The position numbers and the translations under genes are program-made. From positions 10,121,001 to 10,185,000 of the forward strand of contig NC_135556.1 of assembly GCF_964340395.1 (NCBI RefSeq): a stretch of 64,000 nt of DNA, given 5' to 3'. Source of the DNA: Glandiceps talaboti (taxonomy: Eukaryota; Hemichordata; Enteropneusta; Spengelidae). Of the stretch, positions 1-11,800 are shown piece after piece (positions within the stretch are counted from its first letter, which is position 1; every line of letters starts with the position of its first letter). The notes beneath the pieces were generated by a model. The model saw nothing but the letters and a program-made list of their open reading frames with translations. It was not told where the DNA came from and searched no databases.

Positions 1-1138
1 ATACTGGTAATGCTGATCCTACAAAATTCCTTCATGTCAAAGATATAAAATTAAAAAGGTTATTTTTTTCAAGGGCCACATTCCTTTGAGGTTAACATTG
101 CTATGTATCCTGATTTGCGTATGGGGAGGGAGAACATAACACTTTTTAATTTCTTGGGTGCGCTAATAATCTTTTACTTGGCTTTATTGGCCTGAAGAGT
201 CAGAACTTTTGGAAACCCTTTAAGTTGAGTTTTGATGAGACCATCCAGTTCTCATTCGCGTTTTTTAGGGTTTCATGCTCATATATTCTCTTTGTACATG
301 CAGGATTGATTCTGTAAGAAAATGGTTGTTTAAAAAGAAACCAGATGACTGAGTCTGTAGCTGACAACATTTGTGATGACGGACCTGTGAGTGCGTGTGT
401 GTACTGCCATCAGAAGTGATCCATACAAAGAACATACAATAGAAATATCAAGTCAGACAAGAAGATAGCAACTTCCTTATTTTCCATACTTTTATTTACG
501 TTTTAATAATTTGTGAACTTGTCTATAAATAAAAGTACAAAACAAATTAATATTTAGAGGGACTCCTTCTTTGTGGATGTGTCTAAAATTTTGCATGACA
601 AAAGTTCATACATGGTACATCATATGAAATACAATACAATACAAATACTCAGGTGCCAAGATTGTCTATGCTAAAGCAGAAGTGTGTCAAAATCTAGTGT
701 TCATTTTCAAACCAAAGAGATTAAAAAATGGCATGATTTTTCACTTTCATATTGTTAGAATAGAAATTCATAATTGGAACGAATGACAAATACTCAGTCT
801 ATGATTTCATATTATTTTCAAATGCTGATTATGTACTTTGTGAATTAAACTTGTCAATCAAAAGTACTTAATATATCAAATCTTAAATAAATTTACATTA
901 TTATTACCCTATTCTATCAACAAAGTTAATATGCATGGTAAACAATATGATAAAGATGGGAGTATATGCTTCAAAACGAATATATACTGCCCATGGTATG
1001 TCAGATGTTTTGAATATTATGTATTGAAAGTACACCGTGATGTGTTCGTCTGACCACTTTCATTCATTCTTCTCAGACACTGATTCCAGCAAATAATGGC
1101 ATTCTTCTTGGCAGCATTCACAGACACATCACCTCACC
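1..1138. other. Non-coding stretch left of EMC6 (EMC6 3' UTR plus intergenic)
   Basis: No coding region is supported here. The part next to 1138 is presumably EMC6 3' UTR. A minus-strand poly(A) signal (TTTATT on the plus strand) lies at about 491-496, and a plus-strand AATAAA lies near 527, so a gene entering from the left could end there. Around 205-265 there is a stretch resembling 11,297-11,350 (shared words GTTGAGTTTTGAT and ACCATCC), which looks like a weak dispersed repeat. Confidence 0.5.
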
Positions 1139-4100
1139 TCAATACACATGAACCATTCCATATAAAAACCTGCATTGTTGGTTAAGGATCAACAATACTA
1201 TAGAAATTAATGCACCATAGCATACTGAATATATAATAACTGCAAACATTGATTTTGCAAACACTGCACGTAATGTATTCACATGACTCATATTTTAAAT
1301 TTGATCAGTCAGTCTGCCATGGCAACACGTGTACTATCATTTTGTCAATTTTGAGTTGATGCTACATGGTTGAATGTGGCTCTTCTTCGACTTGATACTG
1401 TGCAAAAATCTTACCATTATTACACACATGTCAGTATGGTCTCTGTGAGATAATACAATTACATTTTGTGATGAGCTCTGTTTTGTAAGTCCTGCCTCTC
1501 TAGAAACATATTTGACTCAAAATGGCAACACATTTGTGCAATCACTATGCGTTGATAGATATACACACCATACATGTACAAGATCGTGAAACAAACAAAA
1601 CAACGAAAACTTGAGACCCTCCAACTCAGCTTAGCTTTTGATTTAAAGAAATTAAGATCAACCCTAGCAATACATACCAGGACAATAATATATCCATGCA
1701 CAGTAACTGGTAAATGATTTCATATCTATAATTGATAGATTAAATCTACTTTGTATGGTGTACAACTCTGGCTTGGAGGACAACATATCACTCATTCTTA
1801 TGTTACAGTGAAATTCATGTTTTCCATACTGCAATCATTGACCAAGCATTCCTGTTTACACTTCACCCCCACCCCACACCACCACCACACACCACCACCA
1901 CCATAAAATATTTCTGTTTTTCCATCTTGTGAAAAAAGGATACGTCCAAAATAGAATATATGTCTGGAATCAAAGTGGTTAAGGAAAACAACACAGAGCT
2001 TGTCACAATTCAGGATGAAAACTGAAGTAAAAAGACACTGCTATTTGTACAGTTGAAAGTTACAACATACGGTAGATAACGATGAAGATAGTTGCAGCAT
2101 GGACCTTTGTCTAAATCTCTGGACTTTATGTCCAATTTACAAAATGTGGCATCATTATAAATGTACGACTACAGTGTGAGTACTTGCAATTTGACTGTCA
2201 AATATCAAAGTTAAACCAATAGCTGTTTGAAAGTAGGTCTATTTTGACTACACTGAGAACATCAAGTTCATACACAGCTCATACTGTAGACTGTTCCATC
2301 CTCATCATATCACCCTTCCTTTTGTATGAAGTAATGGCTAACGATGAAGATAGTTGCAGCATGGACCTTTGTCTAAATCTCTGGACTTTATGTCCAATTT
2401 ACAAAATGTGGCATCATTATAAATGTACGACTACAGTGTGAGTACTTGCAATTTGACTGTCAAATATCAAAGTTAAACCAATAGCTGTTTGAAAGTAGGT
2501 CTATTTTGACTACACTGAGAACATCAAGTTCATACACAGCTCATACTGTAGACTGTTCCATCCTCATCATATCACCCTTCCTTTTGTATGAAGTAATGGC
2601 TGATAAGGTAGCATGATACATACACTGTAAGATATGTCATGTCGTGGTTAACCAATGTGTGAGGGCGCCTATACTTTACAGGCTACATGACATGTAATAC
2701 TGTACAGACTACTCACACATGTACTGCTGACTGAAAACAATATCAAGAAATCTGGTATATTATTGAGACTATTAGCCTGGAATTTACTTGCGTGGGGATT
2801 TTACCCTCACTTTTTCCTTGCCATGTGTGGCATTTTGTGAATGACTTATTGCTGTGATGAAGCTTCAGCCAGAAAACAGGCACAAATTTGTATTTGGTTT
2901 TTAATTCTTCCCACAGTCAGATGACATCAATAGCATCACCACATAATTAGAACCAACTCAGAGGGTTGAGCTGTACAAATTAAACATGATTATCATATTC
3001 AACATCACTGAAGGAAATTGTAATCTAATAAACAGTTGTTATAGCGAAATGCCAGGTGTGGTAGAGGAAAAGTGAAAGGAAAATCTGCACACAACTGGAT
3101 TACAGGCAATGAAATTATCAGCTTAATCATTTTGATCATATCCTCTCAGTATCTGGATCAATTAGAGTTGATGATACCTTTGTGATATATTGACTCCTCA
3201 TCAATACGCAGTTCATCTTTGGTCTATAACTCAGGTTAGATGTTACACATAGTAGAAACACTATGGTCCAACAGGTTAGAATTTCTAGTGATATCAACAG
3301 ATAAAATATAAGCTACATATACCATATGTCAATACTGATGGCATGGACTTATACACTGTCAAAGGATACAAAAAGCCCACCCACAAATCCATTTGTAAGA
3401 AGTGGACCTCTTGACATAAAGTATTTTTTCCAACTGCTTCCTGCTTTTAACACTAACATAAACTGAAAAAGAAAATAAGAAACACAGATTTAGTGACTAT
3501 TATTAATGAAAATCATAGTCATATCAAAGGAGAAGATAAACAGAACAATTGATTGCAGTGTATAGATTTTGTTCACATTTATAAGCATTTTGTGCTGTGC
3601 CTTGAGGTTTTGAGATGTTCTTTCTGTCTACATCACAGCAGTGGTCACAGTGCAAGGGATGACACAGCAATTCTGATGATGTAGTCTCCGTAGAAGGGTG
3701 GATGGATGGTAGGCCTAGCAAGTGTGATCTCCGTACAGCTGGCAAACTCAAAATTCAAATTGAGTATTTTTCATGGATGTCGGTATATTCGGTTGCTTGT
3801 ATAAAGTTACCTGTATGTGATTTTGGTGGCCATACAGAAATGTAACAATAACACTTGAAATTCTAATTTCATGCCAATTTTTCCTCAGCTGCAGATAAGG
3901 AGGTATGGCCAAATACTACATTTGAACTATTGAGAGTCACAGGCTGTGTGGAGAGAATACATGTACTTCTATGGAGGCTATTTATATTGATGAATAATGA
4001 AATAATCACCTGAACCAAATTGAAATTATTGATGAACTGAATTACTGTTAATGAACTTTGCATATCACTTTCATATTTTTACAATAATAATTTGTCTGCA

Positions 4101-7100
4101 GTTAGAGTTGGAATGCAAGATTATCCATTGTGAATGCTCTTCTCATCCCTTTCCCAAAACAACTGAAGGAGAACTGTGTGATTGCTATTCTGCAATGAAA
4201 GGTTGTTGCAGCCAATCAAATCTCTCCATTTCCATAATACTGAGTTACATCCTGTACATTGTATGTTCACACCCACACTATGTGGTGTGCATGATCAAAA
4301 TCAGCAGATACATGTAGCTCTCAGACAGGTATGTGAATGTTTGACCCCATAAAACAGGAGATTATACAATAGACATGAATATCAGCAATACATTTACATA
4401 CATGTATATGTATATTAGATGTCTATTGGCAACAGTAGGTGGGATTCTTTTCCTTTGATTACACCGTGCTAGTCTACAGTGTGCCTACAGTCACAAGTGG
4501 AGGGATGATAAGGACGTTAATGGTGGTGTATTTTACAGTCTACAGTTAGAGTGCAATACTAGTACTTACAGATAAACAAAGTGATGTAATGATATAGAAT
4601 ATAAATCCATACAGTCCCGTTAGTCCAAGTACTCCTGCTGTGGCACCAGATAACGCTGACATTGAAGTACGACTACATGTAGTACAAAGAAAACAATTAT
4701 AAGACTGTTTCAATGGCTACTTAATTGATAATGAATCTGTAAAAATGTCAGATGACAGTCCAACTTGATACACTGGAACAAGCATGCGACTTTTTATACA
4801 CTTTTAAAATCCTGTAAGAACACATATTAGGATCATGGTGCAGAGTTTATATGGGTCAAAGGTTATCTCCTAGTATACTGATACAGTCTACTAGTGTAGT
4901 CAGTGCCACAGTGTTCTCACGGAACAAACGTACAAGGGTATCAAGCCTTCTTTAGTCTAGAAGCAATCCATGGTTTTGATATATTGTAGAAGTAGTTTCT
5001 AGACTAAGCCACTTATACATCCTGAGTGCTAACTTGTCATACTGAAAATCATACTCTATACCACTTCATTTTATGAAAGAATGGCATCAAACAACCACTA
5101 GACCTTTGGTTCTCCCCTTCCTGGTGTCTAAACTAGCAAGTACAGAAGATGTCATTGAGCCCCTTGTGAAAAAAAATTCTCAGGAGACACAGCAGTTATC
5201 AAATAACAGACACGCAATCACCAAAATGATCCAAACACTTGATACTTAGATACAAAATAATCTATACATACCAATAGTCCATGACTGACTTATTGCCTCT
5301 CAGTGCAGCTTCACTGAATGCAATATTCTCTGAAAGATACAAAATGAATCATTCAAATTACTGTCAATAACTTAAGGAATAATATTTTGATTATGTGCTC
5401 TTGATGACCCTACAATTCTCAGTACCTGTGTGATAGCATTTTACCGTCATGTTAGAGGGTCAAAATAGAAGATGGTCGACTTATTCTCACACATACTAGA
5501 TACTATTAAAAGCATGTGGAGTGGAAGTTAAAATGTCGACCACAAAATCAAATGTTTGCTATTTTTATGATGCGCATAAGTGAGTAAAATTCTATTTCAG
5601 GTACCTAGAATTGTGGAGACTACATTGTACATGTACATATTTCACGTTTGAACAAACAATTTGTAAATATAGATAAATTCTATTTTGATTTGAAGCTATA
5701 TTTTTTATGATCCTCTGCATCCTCTTTCACTGTAACCAGCAAGTACATGTTAGAGTAATATTCACCTTGGCTAATGTTGCCTTTTCCGTCTATCTTCCTA
5801 CCTATTCACCCACAGGGTGCTCAGGCTGTTAGTTTTAAATACATACATACATACATACATACATACATACATACATACATACATACATACAAACAAGTAA
5901 ACAAAAAAAATAAAAAATAAACAAGTAAACAAACAAACAAATAAATAAATAAATAAATAAACACAAACAAACAAACAAACAAACAAACAAACTACCCGAC
6001 ACATGAGTAGATACATACATGAATAAACGACAACAAACCAACGAACAAACACTGCCCCCCCCCCCCCTTCCGAAATGCTTGCATTTGTGACCATTTCGGA
6101 AGGGGGGGGGGGGGGGGGGGGGCAGTGTTTGTTCGTTGGTTTGTTGTCGTTTATTCATGTATGTATCTACTCATGTGTCGGGTAGTTTGTTTGTTTGTTT
6201 GTTTGTTTGTGTTTATTTATTTATTTATTTATTTGTTTGTTTACTTGTTTATTTTTTTATTTTTTTTGTTTACTTGTTTGTATGTATGTATGTATGTATG
6301 TATGTATGTATGTATGTATGTATGTATGTATGTATGTATGTATGTATGTATGTATGTATTTAAAACTAACAGCCTGAGCACCCTGTGATTCACCATGGAA
6401 ACGTTTTGTCTGCATGTCTCTAATTTCACCAAAACCTGAGCTCACACACTAGAGTTTATGTTTGGCAAACACAGTCTTACTTGAGTCTTGTGCATATTAC
6501 TTACTACTTTGGCAGCTGAGGTGAGTTTTTTTAAACATGTATTGTACATGTGTATCTTTGTAAAGACAACAAAGCAGTACGCTAAATTAAATTCTAATGT
6601 CACTGGAATTAAAACTAAGATATATTATATACCTGAAGTGCAGTTATCAGGAGATTTGGCAATTTTCATTTAGAATCCTTCAATTTATACATGAGAATTA
6701 CCGAGAATAATCCCAAACTTTCACCAATATCACATCAGCACTGTCAGGGGTGTACTACTATATAGGCTGATGTTAATGAGGTGTAATACATCACTGACAA
6801 TGCTGATGAGATCTCAAGAGAAAATTGGAGATTATTCTAAATAATGTTATGACTGAATAGCAGTACATGTATTCTTACATTAGACATTAATTAAATCTCC
6901 AAGTTCAAACACATCCATCCTCTCATTACACATGTACATCTAATAAAGATGACAGACTTCAAATTCAACATTCAGAACATAAACCATACTGAAGCATATC
7001 AACTAACTGTCATACATGTAGGTACATAGTGTACTGATGCAGTAAATACACCTTCTTTTTTAATTTTCAAATTTACATATTATTCATCTTTCATTTTTAA

Positions 7101-7465
7101 CAACATTTTGCTACACTGAATACAAAATCTACCAAGACTCATTCACATCATCCATATATAATGAGAATAATAGTGTACCGACTCTCTGAGTGGTATATTT
7201 ACATGAGTTGAAAATGAAACATCAAGATCATGAATATGTACACGATGTGCAGATCCTACTACATCATTCATAGGGCCACATGGACGATGGAGTGTTGGTT
7301 TTAATTACAACGTAGACATTCAATACAGAATAGGCAGGTGTGTTTACTTCCAAAAAGACTTTTTAAGTGTAAACCTATTGTTGATAGAGACATAAAATAA
7401 TTAAAATATATGAAATATGAAAGAAAAATAATAAATTTACCTTTTTTCGTTCCTCTCGTCGCCAT
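1139..7465 (-). CDS. EMC6: ER membrane protein complex subunit 6 (EMC6), six exons, 109 aa
   Basis: Subunit of the ER membrane protein complex, which inserts transmembrane helices of client proteins into the ER membrane. Coding exons on the minus strand: 7441-7465, 5272-5329, 4570-4672, 3370-3462, 1944-1963 (20 nt) and 1139-1169. All junctions are GT-AG and the phases join cleanly to 330 nt, giving 109 aa against 110 in human. The product starts [20 protein letters not shown], continues through [19 protein letters not shown], and ends FLYGMVHVY. These are hallmark EMC6 stretches (human has SEAAVRGN and YGMVHVY). Hydrophobic segments follow the usual EMC6 pattern. The ATG at 7465 is followed by only eight codons before the first intron. 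If the exon-4 donor (GTATCC) were ignored, reading would stop at 3349 and lose the last membrane helix. The micro-exon restores TYILFW and the correct end. The gene is head-to-head with the zinc-finger gene on the right. Confidence 0.94.
1944..1963 (-). CDS. EMC6: 20-nt micro-exon of EMC6 (exon 5)
   Basis: The minus strand reads an AG acceptor (ATTCCAG), then 20 nt encoding TYILFW plus two bases, then a GTATCC donor. Those residues match the last transmembrane helix of EMC6 (human TYVLFWT). Phase 0 in and phase 2 out fit exons 4 and 6 exactly. The same donor hexamer, GTATCC, is used by exon 4. Confidence 0.9.
2077..2600. repeat. Perfect 262-bp tandem duplication in EMC6 intron 4
   Basis: Positions 2077-2338 and 2339-2600 appear base-for-base identical by eye (offset 262). 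The duplicated unit is not coding and shows no mobile-element ends, so it is a simple recent tandem duplication in the intron between EMC6 exons 4 and 5. Confidence 0.9.
5811..6387. mobile_element. Foldback (palindromic) element with 7-bp target duplication in EMC6 intron 1
   Basis: The segment is one long inverted repeat. The left arm begins CACAGGGTGCTCAGGC and runs through (CATA)n and (AAAC)n tracts to a poly-C run. The right arm mirrors it and ends GCCTGAGCACCCTGTG. The arms are about 270 bp each, and the centre near 6085 is a short loop (CTTGCATTTGTGAC) between CCGAAATG and CATTTCGG. The direct repeat ATTCACC flanks it at 5804-5810 and 6388-6394, which looks like a target-site duplication. 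It has no coding capacity, so another element's transposase must have moved it. The family is unknown. Confidence 0.8.
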
Positions 7466-7826
7466 TTTGTTTATTTGTTTTGTTTCTTTTCTCGCGACAT
7501 TGATTGACCGCTTAACTTACTTGAATTTCATTTCAATTATGATTTGTAAAATCAAGATGTTTTCAATTGCAGATATTTCTGGCTATATTATTTATTATAT
7601 AAATTATCTATATGAAAATGGCATGGCCCCAATAACATTCATTTTTATGACAAATAAATATTTCCCTGTTACAATTTTTGCAATATAGTTTTCCACGCAC
7701 TTAAAGGTCTTCAAATATCCCAGGCACTTCGTGTGGTGGCGCACTTTCACACGAAAACAAAGCTCCAAGTGTTACTTCAGCGTTTCAATTTTCAATATTC
7801 ATTTTGTAACGCTAGGATAGCAGATG
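7466..7826. promoter_or_regulatory. Bidirectional promoter region between EMC6 and the zinc-finger gene
   Basis: The EMC6 start codon (7465, minus) and a likely untranslated first exon of the zinc-finger gene lie within about 360 bp of each other. That exon is inferred from a strong donor, CAGATG|GTAAGT, at 7827 on the plus strand. The arrangement suggests a shared promoter. I see no TATA box I would trust. Inference from layout only. Confidence 0.45.
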
Positions 7827-8532
7827 GTAAGTAGACGCAAAACGGTTTCATTCTTTCAGGTTTTCGTCAAAGATAGTGCAATATTTTGTGTATGAAATGT
7901 GCATCACACTCGCATACTGCGAGTTTTTATTCCCCGTTGATCTTTTTCTGACTGTTTTCGTGCTTGCTTGCATTCTGTCAAATACCCTGTACTGCTGTAC
8001 GATGTATCCTTTATTTAATTTTAACATGCTGTACATGTCTCGTATATGATTGCATTTCTGTATACATTTAATCATAGAAACCTACAGGGTACAGTTTTGC
8101 ACTCCATTCTTGCATATCATGACACAAATAGTGCACAATAGACATATTCCGAATGGACAATGTTTCATTATTTACACTAGTTGTACAAATGTATTCGTCT
8201 ACATTTGAACCCTAATTTGCATAAAGGTGTCATTGTACCGTTATGCCAGCGTCATACAAGTAACAGAATAACTAAGCTACGTTGCCTTTGATATGAAACA
8301 AATATTGAACAGAACACCGGTCCATGTGAATAAATACATGCCCCCAAATCATGGGACACTTGGCAGGTTATATGTGCTTCCAAGTAGTATGTCAATATCA
8401 TATACATGTACATGTTTTGTATACGTACAATCCATTGTTGAATGTTTAATAATAATTGATATTGTTCTCAGTCATTTTTCTGTAGCACAAGCAAGCACTT
8501 ATTTTTTAATTGGCTTTATACCTTGGTGGTTT

Positions 8533-8628
8533 ATGTCTGTCTGTCTGTATGTATGTATGTATGTATGTATGTATGTATGTATATATGTATGTATGTATGT
8601 ACAATGTATGTATATATATATGTATGTA

Positions 8629-8667
<39 letters not shown>
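8533..8667 (+). repeat. Compound microsatellite (CTGT)n(GTAT)n(GT)n
   Basis: Runs of CTGT, then GTAT, then GT without coding meaning. It lies upstream of the first coding exon of the zinc-finger gene, in its probable first intron. Confidence 0.95.
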
Positions 8668-8668
<1 letters not shown>

Positions 8669-8881
8669 TTGTCTTGTATTACATTTGATGTCTGGTGCCA
8701 AGATGAATTTCCATGTTTTTATGGACAGTAAAGTATATCTAATCTAATCAAATCTAATTACTAATTTAGAATCACACTTATACATATACTCAGGACACAT
8801 CATGATTTTATTTTTTGTGTGTATCTGGGAAGGTGACACTCTATTTTATTATTTTGTTGAAAATTTCATGTGACAGATACT

Positions 8882-11800
8882 ATGGAACTCAGCAGTGGTC
8901 GAGATCCATTACTCTTGCTGAGGAAGATTATATTTCAAATGGTATGTATACATGTTTTGTATTTTCATGAATTATATTTTATGATGTTAGGCTACTGAAT
9001 GAACATGTTAATTGTGATTTGTCTAAAAAATTTGTAAGTCATTGGGTATTTATGATTTTTGTAAGCTTGCTTACATGACTTTTGGTGTTTGCAGATTTGT
9101 AACTTTACAATATTTGTTTTCAACTACTGCAGTTGAAATTTTGTTTTGTATTGAATTTGTATATCCTGTTGGGGACGATCGCACAATGTCGCACAAGCTC
9201 AATAAACGAACATTGCTCGTTTAAGACAAAACCCTCTCCCCTCTCCCCCTAGAGAAACTTTCACAAATGTGACATCGACACGTTTATATATGATGTAAAC
9301 CATGATGAAAACTGTAGCAGTCACACTACTACGATCGATGCTACATGTATGTAAAGACTTGATGGTGAACAAGAAGTTCCAACCTTAAGAACCTGTTTAC
9401 TGAGATTATGGTAAACACATCAAAATACTACCTGAAACCAAGCACAGTATCTCACATTAGAAATAAATTTTTGTCAACTTATCAACATCTCAAGTAGTAA
9501 ATATAGAAGCTTTTATCATTGAAGGTGTGAAAGTTTTCGAAATTTGGTTAGAAGTGCAAAAATGAAGTTCAGCAATTGCACTGATGCCAGATCTCCTGAC
9601 CTAAATGAATGAAATTTGCTTATTGAGCTTGTGTGACATTGTCTGATTGTCCCTTAGTATATACATGTACTGTATGTCAAAATGCAGATGTATGTACTTC
9701 GTTTGAGATCAAACATGTAGTTGTACACAAGTTTTGACTTTTTTTCCCAAACATCACTTTGAAATTCATTGCTCACCATTTCTATTCAGCTTTAAGCCCC
9801 TGATACTATGGAGAAATGTTTTGTTTTGGATGTGGAAAAAAAACCACTTGGTTTATCGCCTTTGTTTTTGTTAGAAATGTTTACTTATGGTGTCTAGTTG
9901 AGACTCTTTCCCAATCAAATTGATGCTTTAAAATTTGGGTCAAAAATGTTATTTTTTAAAAAAAAATAAAAAACAAAACTTCAAAAGCTACAGGATGAAT
10001 TGGTCTGAAATTGTATGGTGCGGGGGGGGGGGGGATACATAATGCTATCGATATCAAAATGCAAATTAAATTGAACAAATTTGATTTCTTTATCAAAAGA
10101 TTTACACCCTAAAAATACATGATAGATTTAATCTGAAATTTTGGTGGAATGTTTTTTAAGGATGTGTAGATATTTAATTGACAGCATATGATGACTAGCC
10201 TGTTGACATTATGAGTTGTGGATTTGCTTCACCTCTTGTAATGCTGTCAATGTCAAATGATTCATTCAACCGTGGCAGTTATCCACATGCCTGTTTGTAT
10301 AGCTTTACATGTATTTGTTACCTTTTTGTCTACACCTCTCCTTTGAGTCTCCAACTACCTCCACCAGGGATATTGCTAATTTTAAAAGTACATGTATTTG
10401 GTAAAATGTGAAAAGTACCACAGGTGGTAATATCTAAAAATGAGACTCATAAATCTGCCCAATGATGGAAATATAACAAAAAAACTGACTAGACTGTAAT
10501 GACTGGGCTTATCAATATCAGCCTGCTGAGCTCTAATGGGAAAGGGAGATTAGACCACGGCCACAATGGCTGATCTGTCAGTCTGAAACCTGACAAAGTA
10601 GCTAGCAAAACATTGTGGAGTAGTTGGTTGTTTTTGCCCGCTACCAATTCTTATCTACATCCCTACTTCTCCTACCTCAGGAGATAAATCTGTTCAACAA
10701 TTGTGACATTGCAAGTCCAATGTTCTGCCTTTATACCAAAACCACTGATATGTATCACTAAAGGACGAGATCAATGGTTCAATGTAAGATAAAAAACTAA
10801 AATTCTTTTTACTCTGGGGGGGGGGGGGGGGGGGGACATGAGCCATTTTAGTACCCCTCCTTAGACCTACAAAATCGATTTTACTTTTAATAAATCTGTT
10901 TGTACCCCTAAACGTTGATACACATATTTCTTATAAAATGTCGTCAAATTGAGAAATAGAAGAATTTTCACTATAGTAAATGCATGACACTAAAATATAG
11001 TAAAGTGTCAACAAAAGAACTATTTTTCCTTACTAAATACTGGCTTTGTATTCATAGCACTACTTACCACTATATACTGATTTGATCTCGATTATGCTGT
11101 CTGAAACAATTATCAATTTTGGCCAATTTAGTTGGAAGGGAGTGGGGTCTGAGGCCTAGCTAAAAGAATTTAGTTTTTTATCGTACATTGAACTATTGAT
11201 CTCACCCCTAATTGTAAACTACATGTAATGCACAAATGTGAAGTTAGATATTTTTTTTAATTTTGTGTTTTCTAACATCTCAACAGGGCAAAAGTCAGTC
11301 AGTTTTTAAAACCTTTTGAGTTGAGTTTTGATAAACCATCCCTTTTCCATTTGTGTTATTTATTTTTCTGTTTGTTTGTTTGTTTGTTTGTTTGTTTGTT
11401 TTTTGTTTGTTTGTTTGTTTTTTTGTTTTTTTGTTTGTCTGTCTATTTGTGGATTGATTTACATATAATTCTTACTGTGTTTCTAATCACCAGGCATCTG
11501 AGTTAGGTGCCATAGCAGGACACAGCGTCTTCCTCAAAGTAGCTGATGAAAAGCATGGACATAGCTACTATGGCACAGCAGACCTTGTCAGAGACTACTT
11601 GGGAGATGGCATCAAAGTTCAAGAAAAAGACAACTCCTTCTTAACCAAAACGGACATAGAGAGAATGTTTGAAAGACTTCAACATACAGCACCACAAAGT
11701 GAGAGATCTAAGGACGAAAGAAGACCACCAGTGAGGGTGCAAAAAGAGAACATCACAGAAAATGCGAGACTGCAGGGAGAAACAAGAGAGACTTTGTGTA

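Noticed and set aside
3349-3369. Alternative C-terminus of EMC6 ending at 3349
   Set aside because: It would remove a conserved membrane helix. The micro-exon and final exon restore the family sequence exactly, so read-through is intron sequence.
5798-6445. Multiple Tyr/Val/Cys or His/Thr-rich open frames
   Set aside because: They are translations of CATA/GTAT and AAAC repeats in the foldback element.
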